Of a stretch of DNA of 64,000 nucleotides, positions 50,987 to 58,911 are shown piece after piece. The stretch comes from JANXLS01 sp038227045 (GTDB taxonomy: Bacteria > Planctomycetota > SZUA-567 > H5-PLA8): NCBI GenBank assembly GCA_038227045.1, contig JBBRQD010000001.1, forward strand, positions 124,001 through 188,000, given 5' to 3'. The notes under the pieces are model-generated. The model saw only the letters and a list, made by a program, of their open reading frames with translations. It made no database searches and had not been told where the DNA came from. Position 1 is the first letter of the stretch. Each line of letters starts with the position of its first letter. The translations under genes were made by a program, and so were the position numbers.

Positions 50987-52828
50987 TTGAGACCGGCCTT
51001 GAAAACATTTGCGCTCGCCATTTTCCTGGCCGTTCTGGGGTTCTCTTATGCGCTCGCGACGCACTCCGATTCCAGTGGAGATGCGTCTCGCGCTTTGCAA
51101 CCGCGCCAGGTTGCGCCGCGCAAAGTAGGTACGCCGTTGCGTTTCACCAACCCCTTTTTACCCGGCGGCGTCGATCCCGCCTATCCGAAGCCGGACGGGG
51201 GCAACACCTCCTCGGATCCGCAAGGTTTCGATCTCGGCGATGCCATCGTCGGATCGGTCGTGACGCGCTATTTGATCGCTGCGGGAGGAGGCCCCCCCTA
51301 CACTTTTGAGACGAAACCGAATTTCGATTTCATCGCGACGAACCCACCGGTTCCGAAACTATTCTTGAATGGAAAAATCAAAGATGCTTTCATTTTCGGG
51401 ACGGCATTCAACTCTTCCGCGCGCTTCGATGCAGTCGTCACCGATTTTGTCGGCACGCAGCGCACCGGCACGTTTCGAATCAATCTCTTCCAATCCGCAT
51501 CGGCACCCGCGTTCCGCTTTGCGCAGGACACGCTCCCTCTTGCGCAATTGGGCAATCCGTATTTTACCAACATCGAAACGATTTCGCCGCCCGCAGGACA
51601 GGTTATTTATTCGGTAAACACGGGCACGGTTCGACTCAATGGATCGCCAACCCTTAATGCAAGTGGCGGCACAAATCTGGAAGACATCGGCCTGACCTTG
51701 ACCCCCGATGGACTGCTCTTCGGCCGACCTTCTTTTATTCCCGCGACTGCCGCCAATAATGTCGTTACTATAAATACTATTTCCTTCATCGTTCACGCGA
51801 CCACCGACAAAGTAAACTCCGCCTTGTCGCGCAACAATTCAGGTCCGGATCAACTGTTTACGCTGACTGTCGAGAATAACGACCAAGCCACTTCAGAAGT
51901 CCTGGCAATAAACTGCACGCTCAAGGCAGACTCCGCAACGGTCAATAAAGATTCGCTCGTTTACTTCGGCGCATTCGATCCGAAAGGGTTGACCCTGGAT
52001 TCTCTCGCCGGGTCGCCCTTCATTCTGCGAATCGGCGACAAGCCTTACTCGGGAAATTTCGATGCGAAGGGAAGAATAAAGTCGTCTGGGTCCGGCAAAA
52101 CCAACGCATTGAACGTCACGGTTTCCCCGAAAAACTCGACGATTCAAATCAAGCTTTCCGGGGCCAGTCTCGCTTCCGCAATCAAATCAGCCGGGTCGTC
52201 GGTTCCGATCGTGCTCAATATGGAATTCAAGCACTATCGCACCAGCGATGCAATTCTGATGAGCGATCGCACGGCCAAGACCAAGCATTCGCTGACATAC
52301 GTCCTCTCCGGCTCGCGCGGCAAGTCGATGGCCGGCGGTTTGCAGATTTTGAACGCCAACGGGCAGGATAAAAAATTCTTCGACGGCACTCCCGGCGATC
52401 CGGGCGTTGACGGCACCGCGTGGTTCGTGCGCTGGATTGGCGTGCCGCGTTTCAGCATCGACGCCGGAGCCGCTACCGCTTTGCCCAGGCGCGACGCCGC
52501 GGCGGGCAGCATGCAGACTGGCACCGTGGACGCGACCATTCGCATAGGCGACGATTCGCTCGGGCCGGTTACCGCGACAATCAACAGCAACCGGCTGCGT
52601 TTCAAAGCGAAGAGCACCGATCCGGGAATTTTCGAATTGATTCTCGACGGCCAGCGCTTCATTCACAGCGTCCAAACCAATCCCCTGAGCGAACTCGATA
52701 CGGCCATTCCACGCGCCATCGATTCAAAGCAACGGACGATTTTCAAGTTCGGCATGGACGTGACCGGATTCAGCGGCGAAACCGGACGGGTCATCGCGCC
52801 CAATCAATTTCTGTGGCTGGCACAATGA
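50987..52828 (+). CDS. exported beta-rich protein of unknown function
   Basis: A 613-residue protein. I start at TTG 50987 (MRPALKTFALAIFLAVLG), which gives a clean signal peptide and has GGAG about 9 bases upstream; longer frames run through the terminator. The mature protein is all-beta: an Ig-like putative-adhesin part (about 60-270, GDAIVGSVVTRYLIAAGGGP, FTNIETISPPAGQVIYSV), then two related modules (about 300-420 and 470-600) that resemble the C-terminal domain of the beta-helix protein at 7503-9704. TGFSGETGRVIAPNQFLWLA closes the chain. It overlaps ogt by ATGA, an odd partnership. Confidence 0.72.
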   Translation: MRPALKTFALAIFLAVLGFSYALATHSDSSGDASRALQPRQVAPRKVGTPLRFTNPFLPGGVDPAYPKPDGGNTSSDPQGFDLGDAIVGSVVTRYLIAAGGGPPYTFETKPNFDFIATNPPVPKLFLNGKIKDAFIFGTAFNSSARFDAVVTDFVGTQRTGTFRINLFQSASAPAFRFAQDTLPLAQLGNPYFTNIETISPPAGQVIYSVNTGTVRLNGSPTLNASGGTNLEDIGLTLTPDGLLFGRPSFIPATAANNVVTINTISFIVHATTDKVNSALSRNNSGPDQLFTLTVENNDQATSEVLAINCTLKADSATVNKDSLVYFGAFDPKGLTLDSLAGSPFILRIGDKPYSGNFDAKGRIKSSGSGKTNALNVTVSPKNSTIQIKLSGASLASAIKSAGSSVPIVLNMEFKHYRTSDAILMSDRTAKTKHSLTYVLSGSRGKSMAGGLQILNANGQDKKFFDGTPGDPGVDGTAWFVRWIGVPRFSIDAGAATALPRRDAAAGSMQTGTVDATIRIGDDSLGPVTATINSNRLRFKAKSTDPGIFELILDGQRFIHSVQTNPLSELDTAIPRAIDSKQRTIFKFGMDVTGFSGETGRVIAPNQFLWLAQ

Positions 52829-53343
52829 AAAGCACATCGGAAACACTCGCGCGTTTCGATCTGCCCGACGCGCCGGCCGCGTTCCGGTCCGTTGTCTGGG
52901 AAGCGGAATTCTCAGCGCGCGGATTGAAACGATTGTCCTTTGCCGCCAATCCAGGCAAACGCGACGGCATCGAAACCCCGCGACTTGTCACGAAAGTTGA
53001 CAAACGCTTGCAAGTGCTCAAACGCAATCTGCTCGACCGCTTCAAAGGTGGGCGGCGTGAATTCGATTGGGACGAATTCGATCTCGACGGCACCGGCGAT
53101 TTTCATCGCCGCGTCTGGCGCGCCATGCGCGACATTCCATTCGGCGAGACGGCAACCTACGCGGAAATAGCCTGCGCGGCCGGTTCGCCACTGGCATTTC
53201 GCGCCTGCGGCCAGGCATGCGGCGCAAACCGCATCGTGATCTTCATCCCCTGCCACCGCGTCGTTTCAGCCAGCGGACTCGGCGGATTCGGCTATGGACT
53301 CGAATGGAAAAAGACGTTCCTGGCGATGGAAAAGAGTCGTTGA
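52825..53343 (+). CDS. ogt: methylated-DNA-[protein]-cysteine S-methyltransferase
   Basis: A 172-residue DNA-repair protein that transfers a methyl or alkyl group from O6-guanine to its own Cys. The active site IPCHRVV is intact, preceded by Asn in ANRIVIF and the HTH YAEIACAAGSPLAFRACGQA. The N-terminal 85 residues are the variable ribonuclease-H-like domain. It starts within the ATGA overlap with the exported beta protein and ends four bases before the 48-bp palindrome at 53347. The Tyr/Arg-finger region (RACGQACGAN) looks normal, so it should be functional. Confidence 0.94.
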   Translation: MKSTSETLARFDLPDAPAAFRSVVWEAEFSARGLKRLSFAANPGKRDGIETPRLVTKVDKRLQVLKRNLLDRFKGGRREFDWDEFDLDGTGDFHRRVWRAMRDIPFGETATYAEIACAAGSPLAFRACGQACGANRIVIFIPCHRVVSASGLGGFGYGLEWKKTFLAMEKSR

Positions 53344-53346
53344 CCA

Positions 53347-53394
53347 TTGTGGTGCGGGCTTCCAGCCTGCGCAGGCAAGATGCCTGCACCACAA
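53347..53394. repeat. 48-bp palindrome B, copy 1
   Basis: A self-complementary element beginning TTGTGGTGCGGGC and ending GCCTGCACCACAA, located between the convergent ogt and mrp paralogue. It is the exact reverse complement of 57634-57681. A bidirectional terminator is plausible. Confidence 0.88.
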
Positions 53395-53400
53395 AGTCGC

Positions 53401-54510
53401 TCAAATAAACGAATGCGCCATGCCGCCCGATTCGGCATCCATTCCCGCTGACAACACGTTGATCGAAATCTGCGCGGCGAGCTTTTCCGCGGCGGCCAGG
53501 AACGCCTTCGACGCTGCGCAATCGGGATGCGAGATAATAATTGGGATTCCCGAATCGCCGCTGATGCTGATCTCCGGATCGAGCGGAATCGCGCCCAAGT
53601 ACGGCACGCCCATCTGCTCCGCGGCGAGTTCGCCTCCGCCTTTTGAAAATATATCCAGCCGCGTGCCGGTCACCGGGTCGGTGTAGCCGGACATGTTTTC
53701 GATCATGCCGAGCACCGGCACTTTGACCTGCTTGAACATTGTCCGCGCGCGCACCACGTCCGCGATGGCGACGCGCTGCGGCGTCGTGACCAGCACCGCG
53801 CCGGTGAGCGGGCAATTCTGCGCCAGCGACAGCGCCACGTCGCCCGTGCCCGGCGGCAGATCGACGATCAGATAATCGGCGGCGCTCCAAATGACATCGC
53901 GCAAAAACTGGACGACGATGCCGTCGAGGATCGGGCCGCGCCAGATCATCGCCTGATTGAATTCGACCAGCAGGCCCATGCTCATGACTTCCATGCCGTG
54001 CGCAATCATTGGATAAATTTTGCTGTCGCCAGCGAGTTTCGGTTTTTCGCGCAAGCCCGTCATGATCGGAATCGACGGCCCGTACAAATCGCAATCCAGC
54101 AGCGCCGCGCGCGCCCCCAATCGTTGCAATGCCAGCGCAAGATTCACCGCACACGTCGACTTCCCCACCCCGCCCTTGCCCGCGCCCACCGCGATCACGT
54201 GTTTGATTTGCGGAAGCAGATTGACCGCGTCGGTATTCGAGGGCATGTGCGAACCGCGCACTTTGGCCGTCATATTGATCGCGACCGTATGAACCTCCGG
54301 AATCTCCGAGGCGATGCTGTCGCGGATGTCCTGCTCGATTTTGGCTTTCACCGGACACGCGGGCGTGGTCAACTCGCACGTCAGGCTCAACGCGCCGCCG
54401 TCGAAGAGAATGTCTTTGATCATCCCCATCGACACGATGGACGACCCCATGTCGGGGTCTTTGACGGCTTCGAGAACTTTTAGCACACGTGCTTCGATGG
54501 CTGCGGACAT
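53401..54510 (-). CDS. Mrp/ParA-type ATPase paralogue lacking the CxxC motif
   Basis: A 369-residue MIP18-Mrp protein. The MIP18 domain (1-90) has TTPACPVKAKI. The Walker A GKGGVGKS is at 111-118, and LDCDLYGPS and VDLPPGTGDVALSL follow. Where the first paralogue (10031-11380) has the Fe-S ligands CSNCG after ENMSG, this one has TDPVTG: Cys to Asp278 and Cys to Thr281. No DUF971 follows. Without the bridging cysteines the usual cluster scaffold role is doubtful; it could act with the other paralogue as a heterodimer, or have another cargo. Start 54510 gives full homology; no ribosome binding site is obvious. Confidence 0.88.
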   Translation of the reverse strand: MSAAIEARVLKVLEAVKDPDMGSSIVSMGMIKDILFDGGALSLTCELTTPACPVKAKIEQDIRDSIASEIPEVHTVAINMTAKVRGSHMPSNTDAVNLLPQIKHVIAVGAGKGGVGKSTCAVNLALALQRLGARAALLDCDLYGPSIPIMTGLREKPKLAGDSKIYPMIAHGMEVMSMGLLVEFNQAMIWRGPILDGIVVQFLRDVIWSAADYLIVDLPPGTGDVALSLAQNCPLTGAVLVTTPQRVAIADVVRARTMFKQVKVPVLGMIENMSGYTDPVTGTRLDIFSKGGGELAAEQMGVPYLGAIPLDPEISISGDSGIPIIISHPDCAASKAFLAAAEKLAAQISINVLSAGMDAESGGMAHSFI

Positions 54511-54554
54511 AGTCGGATTCCATGGTTTCTTTGAAAACAGTGTTCAGTCGCTTT

Positions 54555-54635
54555 CCAGAGCCGCGCACGCAAGTAAGCGGCCGAGAATTTCTCTTCGTGC
54601 AAAGTACGGCCGCTTACTGACGTGCGCGGCTCTGG
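54555..54635. repeat. inverted repeat of the GAGCCGCGC..GTAAGTAAGCGG family
   Basis: CCAGAGCCGCGCACGCAAGT..AAGCGG pairs with CCGCTTACTGACGTGCGCGG..CTCTGG around an AT-rich loop. It is the second copy of the element at 47012-47076, again between two leftward genes (PHP phosphatase and mrp paralogue). Confidence 0.8.
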
Positions 54636-54638
54636 CAC

Positions 54639-55493
54639 TCACCTTGTCATCTTCCGCCGTGCGGCTTCCGATTTGAGCGTCGAAAAAACATACCGGTCCA
54701 CGCCCGCTTCGCCCACTTGAATGTCGGGCGTCAACGACGGGCCGTGAAAATCGCTTCCGCCGGAAATCGCGCGCTCGTAGCGCCGCGCCAGCCCGGCGTA
54801 AAACTTCCGCAACACCGCCGAATGCGACCGATACAGCGCTTCGATGCCATCCATCCCCCGCTGAAAAAGCGGCGCGATCATTTCGTCGTGCGGCATTCGC
54901 CCGGGATGGGCCAAAATCGACAAACCGCCTGCCGAGCGCACCACCGCGAAGGCGGTCTCCGGCGTCAGTCGGTGTTTAGGCACGTAGCCAATGCAGCCGG
55001 GCTGCAAATATTTGAGCATCGCTTCGTGCGGCGTGCGCGCATAGCCTCGCTTGACCAGCGCGTCGGCCACATGCGGGCGGCCAATCGAATCGGCAGTCCC
55101 TGCCGCCTCTGTCACGTCGCTTTCCTCAATGTGAACGTTTGCCAGCTTCATTTTTGCGATCATCGAAAGCGCGCGGAAACGGCGGTGCTGCTGCATCTGA
55201 AGCAGAAATTTTTGAAACGCGCTATCCGGCGCAATGTCGATGAACAGCGCCAGCAAATGCAATTCGATGTTGCCTTCATAGATCGTCAATTCGCATCCCG
55301 GCACAACCTCGATGCCGCGCGTCTTCCCATGCGCTATCGCCGCTTCGACTCCGCCCACCGTGTCGTGATCGGTGACGGCCATGGCGCTTATGCCGGATTC
55401 GGCGGCGCGGTCGACCAGTTCCTCGGAAGTCAATTCGCCGTCCGACGCGATAGTATGGAGGTGCAGGTCGGCAAAGATTTCGGCTTGCGGCAT
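54639..55493 (-). CDS. PHP-domain phosphoesterase (3',5'-nucleoside bisphosphate phosphatase-like)
   Basis: A 284-residue PHP protein of the YciV/RNase AM family, which hydrolyses 3',5'-nucleoside bisphosphates and trims short RNAs. Metal ligands are visible in FADLHLHTIASDGE (H11, H13, D18), VTDHDTVGG, PGCELTIYEGNIELHLLA, ILAHPGRMPHDEM and GGSDFHGPS. Start MPQAEIF (55493) gives the family N-terminus; an outer in-frame ATG adds about 22 residues. It is followed by the repeat at 54555 and by the mrp paralogue on the same strand. Confidence 0.9.
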   Translation of the reverse strand: MPQAEIFADLHLHTIASDGELTSEELVDRAAESGISAMAVTDHDTVGGVEAAIAHGKTRGIEVVPGCELTIYEGNIELHLLALFIDIAPDSAFQKFLLQMQQHRRFRALSMIAKMKLANVHIEESDVTEAAGTADSIGRPHVADALVKRGYARTPHEAMLKYLQPGCIGYVPKHRLTPETAFAVVRSAGGLSILAHPGRMPHDEMIAPLFQRGMDGIEALYRSHSAVLRKFYAGLARRYERAISGGSDFHGPSLTPDIQVGEAGVDRYVFSTLKSEAARRKMTR

Positions 55494-55593
55494 GATGATG
55501 GTTCTTTGCTGAAAATACGATTTTCGTATCCGTTCAACCGTGCGTGTGACAATCGACATTGTACCAAACCCAGCTCGAAGCCGTTAAATAATT

Positions 55594-56589
55594 TCACGGC
55601 ATGGCGTTCAATTTGTCCAAACCCGACGCAACCGCTCCGACGATCGGCGCGCGATCGCCCAGCGCCGCCGGAAGGACTTGAATTTTTCCGCGCATGAATG
55701 TCGGAAGAAACAGCTCGACGCTTTCGCGCAACGGAACGAAAAGCGCGTCGCCCGCCAACGAGACGCCGCCACCCACGACCACCCGCTCGACATCGAACGC
55801 GCACACCATCGCCGCGATGCCGCGCCCAAGATGCGACAGGCAACGCCGGCGCGTTTCGACGGCCCAGGCTTCACCGGTGGCGGCGGCTTCGAAGACGATC
55901 TTCGCGCTCAGGTTATCCAGCGCACCGAGTCCAACCCGCACCCGTTCCGCGCGCCCTACGCGTTCGATGGCCGGCCCGCTGGCGAGCGCTTCGAGCGCGC
56001 CGCGCTTGCCGGCCGCGTATTGCGGCGCGCCGGGGTCGCCGTCCAATATAATATGTCCAAACTCGCCGGCCATTCCATGCGCCCCGCGCCTCAATTTTCC
56101 GTCGAGAATTACGCCGCCGCCGATGCCGGTACTGACGGTGAAATACAACATGTCTCGGCAACCGCGCCCTGCGCCAAAACGACATTCGCCGAGCGCCCCT
56201 GCGTTGGCATCGTTCTCGACGAAAACGAGTCCGCGTTCGAGATCGAATGCGCGCGCCACCGCGCCGATCAAATCCGCACTTTCCCAGCCGGGCACATGCA
56301 CCGACTGGATTCTGCCGTCCGGGCTGACCGGCCCGCCAAATGAAATCGCGGCGCAGCGCGGCATGGCAGAGGTCAATTCTTTCGCGCCCGCGATGAGACG
56401 CTCCATCCAGGCCGGGCCTTGCTCGCTTGATTCGCGCCGAAATGAAGCGAGCGCCTCAAATTCAAATTCTTTACGCGGCGGAACCGTCCCGGTCCCGGTG
56501 GCGTTCGTGCGCGGCACGCGAGCAAATCCGCAGCGCCCCTGGGTGCCGCCAATATCAAACGCGATCACATCAATCAATTCGTCCATCAT
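55594..56589 (-). CDS. ROK-family sugar kinase
   Basis: A protein of about 331 residues of the ROK (repressor, ORF, kinase) family. The phosphate-1 motif DIGGTQGRCG lies near the N-terminus. ENDANAGALGECRFGAGRG, STGIGGGVILDGKLRRGAHG and the EFGHIILDGD segment carry the catalytic Asp and the zinc/His region. The usual zinc motif CxCGxxGC is replaced by GDPGAPQYAAGKRGALEA, so this is a ROK without the Cys cluster. It has no HTH, so it is a kinase (glucose, mannose or similar) rather than a repressor. Three in-frame starts are possible (56589, 56604, 56628). Confidence 0.85.
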   Translation of the reverse strand: MMDELIDVIAFDIGGTQGRCGFARVPRTNATGTGTVPPRKEFEFEALASFRRESSEQGPAWMERLIAGAKELTSAMPRCAAISFGGPVSPDGRIQSVHVPGWESADLIGAVARAFDLERGLVFVENDANAGALGECRFGAGRGCRDMLYFTVSTGIGGGVILDGKLRRGAHGMAGEFGHIILDGDPGAPQYAAGKRGALEALASGPAIERVGRAERVRVGLGALDNLSAKIVFEAAATGEAWAVETRRRCLSHLGRGIAAMVCAFDVERVVVGGGVSLAGDALFVPLRESVELFLPTFMRGKIQVLPAALGDRAPIVGAVASGLDKLNAMP

Positions 56590-56767
56590 TATTAAAAATT
56601 TCATCCATTCATTGTGCGCGGCCTGCACGCTTTTGGTTCAATTTCACGCTCCAGAGTGACGATACATATCAAGATAAATTTAGCAAACCGATCCTTTGGT
56701 ATATCGGCGAATTTTTCAAGTTACTGCCCGCGCTTCCGAACGAAGACGTGGGAAAAGGGGGGGCGAA

Positions 56768-57625
56768 ATGAAACGCGACGCGCGAATTGGGCTGGCGGTC
56801 GTCTTGGTGCTCGGACTGGGCGTGACGTTGCTCGTCGGCCGGGCCTTGTACAAACGCGGACCGACCGTTGACGGCGATGGCGAGCAGTTCGCCACCAGAG
56901 ACACACAGCAAAGCGACCTTGGCGACACGGATAATCCGGCCAAAGCAACATCGGGAACCACGGGCAGCAATTCACTGCCGACGGCGTCAGGAGCCGTGCC
57001 AACGGGCGTGCAGGGCTTTATTGAAGAGCAGACGAATCCGCTGCCGCCAAAGCAAAATGCCGCCGTTCCGTCCAAGCCAGGCGACCCCATGGAAGAGCAA
57101 GACGATACTCAAGTCCATCCGTTTCACGGCGGCAAAAAGGTCGAATCCGCGCAGACTTCAATCGAGTATCGCTCGTATACCGTGGTAACCGGCGACAGTC
57201 CCTGGACTATTTCAAGCAAGGTCTTCGGCGACGGAAAATACACGCAGAAGATCGTCGAAGCGAACGATCTGACGTCCAAGAAAATGAAGGTAGGCATGAC
57301 GCTTCGAATTCCGGCCATCCCGAACAAGCCGATGATCATGAAGTTGCCGCTCTGTGTCGAATCCGGCGCGGTCCATGCGGCTCATGATGCGACCGCAGCC
57401 AAACCGGCGCCCGCGAACACCACCAGCGAAAATCATACCGGGCCTCATGCGTCGAAACCGGATTCATACAAAATTGAAACGGGCGATACGCTCTCGATCA
57501 TTGCGAAGAAACATTACGGCAGCAACGGTCCGAAAACAATTCAACTGATCGTCGCCGCTAACCACGGTCTCGATCCCGCGAAGCTGAAAGTCGGACAGGA
57601 AATCGCGCTTCCGGCCGTGAAGTAA
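56768..57625 (+). CDS. membrane-anchored protein with two LysM domains
   Basis: A 285-residue protein. A single N-terminal helix (about 7-26, IGLAVVLVLGLGVTLLVGRA) is followed by a Ser/Thr/Gln/Pro-rich linker to about residue 130. LysM 1 (about 136-182) contains YTVVTGDSPWTISSKVFGDG. A spacer with repeated KPAPANTTSEN-like sequence follows, and LysM 2 (about 238-284) contains YKIETGDTLSIIAKKHYG. LysM modules bind peptidoglycan, so it tethers or senses the cell wall from the inner membrane. AGGGGGG lies a few bases before ATG 56768. A terminator-like palindrome follows. Confidence 0.86.
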   Translation: MKRDARIGLAVVLVLGLGVTLLVGRALYKRGPTVDGDGEQFATRDTQQSDLGDTDNPAKATSGTTGSNSLPTASGAVPTGVQGFIEEQTNPLPPKQNAAVPSKPGDPMEEQDDTQVHPFHGGKKVESAQTSIEYRSYTVVTGDSPWTISSKVFGDGKYTQKIVEANDLTSKKMKVGMTLRIPAIPNKPMIMKLPLCVESGAVHAAHDATAAKPAPANTTSENHTGPHASKPDSYKIETGDTLSIIAKKHYGSNGPKTIQLIVAANHGLDPAKLKVGQEIALPAVK

Positions 57626-57633
57626 CGACCTCG

Positions 57634-57681
57634 TTGTGGTGCAGGCATCTTGCCTGCGCAGGCTGGAAGCCCGCACCACAA
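57634..57681. repeat. 48-bp palindrome B, copy 2
   Basis: The exact reverse complement of 53347-53394, starting TTGTGGTGCAGGC and ending CCCGCACCACAA, 8 bases after the LysM gene. It probably acts as a terminator; the inverted pair brackets four genes. Confidence 0.88.
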
Positions 57682-57806
57682 TTTACCGGCCCTCGCGTTG
57701 ATCCGCGAGGGCTTGATTTTTTGCTGTTTTGAACGCCGCGTTGGCGTATCGTGATATCGTGTTTAACGCTGAAAAAAGTTGTTGTGCCACATTGCCGGGA
57801 GTGCTT

Positions 57807-58871
57807 GTGCCCCACACATCTACGAGTGCGCCGTTCCGCATCATCGCTGCGTTGTTCATCGCGGCAGCCGTGATTTTTCTTTCGGGCTGCGATGTGGACG
57901 TCCAGCCCTTGGGCGCGGGCGAAGGGCGGACTCTGGTATACGCCGTCGTCGGACGGCAGGGCGTGCCCAACGGCGGCATCATCTGCTCGCGCATCGGCTG
58001 CATCGTGATCGATCCGCCGCTCAGCCCCGAATTGGGCGACACCGTCAACGCGCAGGCGCTGGCGAAGAGCCGGATTTTCTGGGATTCGTATCATGCCGCA
58101 AAAAAAGAACGCGCCGCAACTTTGCAGCCACCTGTTCTTTATGTGTTGAACACGACCTTTCGCGCCACGCATTCGTTTGGCAACCAATCGTTTGAAAAGG
58201 CCGACATCATTTCGACACCAAAAGCAAAAGACCGGCTCATTCGTGACGGCCCAACGATGCGCGAAGAATTGCGCGACCAGTGGAAAGTGCCGGGCCTGGC
58301 GCTGCAATATCCCGCTGGCGCGACGCTCACCGTCGATGGCACGATGAATATCGAAACGCCGGAAGTGAAAGTGCAGTTCATCTCCATGGGCGATTGCGTT
58401 GGCGAGGGGGACGCGGTCGTGTACCTGCCTGGACAGAAGATTCTGTTCGCGGGGGATCTCGTCATTCCAAATCACATTCCGTATTTTAAAGGACGCACGC
58501 AGACGGTTCGAAACTGGATCGAGGCGCTGAAGCGGCTCGAGACGTTCGAGATTGACACGCTCATCCCCGGCCACGGCGACGTCGCGCGCAAAGACGCCAT
58601 TGCAACGCAACGAAAGTTTCTCGAAGATTTGGTTGCGGCAGTTGACACTGAAATCAAGAAAGGCGGAAACATCGATCAAGTGGTCAAGGCCGTTTCGCTT
58701 GACGCCTATAAAGGGTGGAGCCACTATTCGGAATGGCTCGCGGGAAACGTGAAACTGGTTTATCGGGAATTGAAGGGTGAACCGCTGCCGCCGAACGAAA
58801 CGGGGAAAGTCGAGATCGGAGTCGTGCAGCCGTTGAATCCGGAGCGACCCGATCCGTTTAAGGATAAGTAG
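57807..58871 (+). CDS. lipoprotein with degenerate metallo-beta-lactamase fold
   Basis: A 354-residue protein. From GTG 57807 (GGGAG about 8 bases upstream) the signal peptide ends in a lipobox, FLSGCDVDV, with lipidated Cys28. The MBL core is recognisable, but motif 2 (normally NTHxHxDHxxGN) reads NTTFRATHSFGN at 115-126, so three of four ligands are replaced and only His122 remains. FAGDLVIPNH (motif 4 Asp) and PGHGDVARKD (motif 5 His) are kept. It may bind one metal, use other ligands, or be non-enzymatic. Downstream argH is convergent. Confidence 0.82.
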   Translation: MPHTSTSAPFRIIAALFIAAAVIFLSGCDVDVQPLGAGEGRTLVYAVVGRQGVPNGGIICSRIGCIVIDPPLSPELGDTVNAQALAKSRIFWDSYHAAKKERAATLQPPVLYVLNTTFRATHSFGNQSFEKADIISTPKAKDRLIRDGPTMREELRDQWKVPGLALQYPAGATLTVDGTMNIETPEVKVQFISMGDCVGEGDAVVYLPGQKILFAGDLVIPNHIPYFKGRTQTVRNWIEALKRLETFEIDTLIPGHGDVARKDAIATQRKFLEDLVAAVDTEIKKGGNIDQVVKAVSLDAYKGWSHYSEWLAGNVKLVYRELKGEPLPPNETGKVEIGVVQPLNPERPDPFKDK

Positions 58872-58911
58872 GAAAAAGAAACGGACAGACGGGACGCCTG
58901 CGGTACGGGGC

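Noticed and set aside
53347..57681. Composite transposon bounded by the 48-bp inverted copies
   Set aside because: No transposase lies between them and the four genes have ordinary housekeeping-like character; each copy is itself a hairpin typical of dispersed palindromes.
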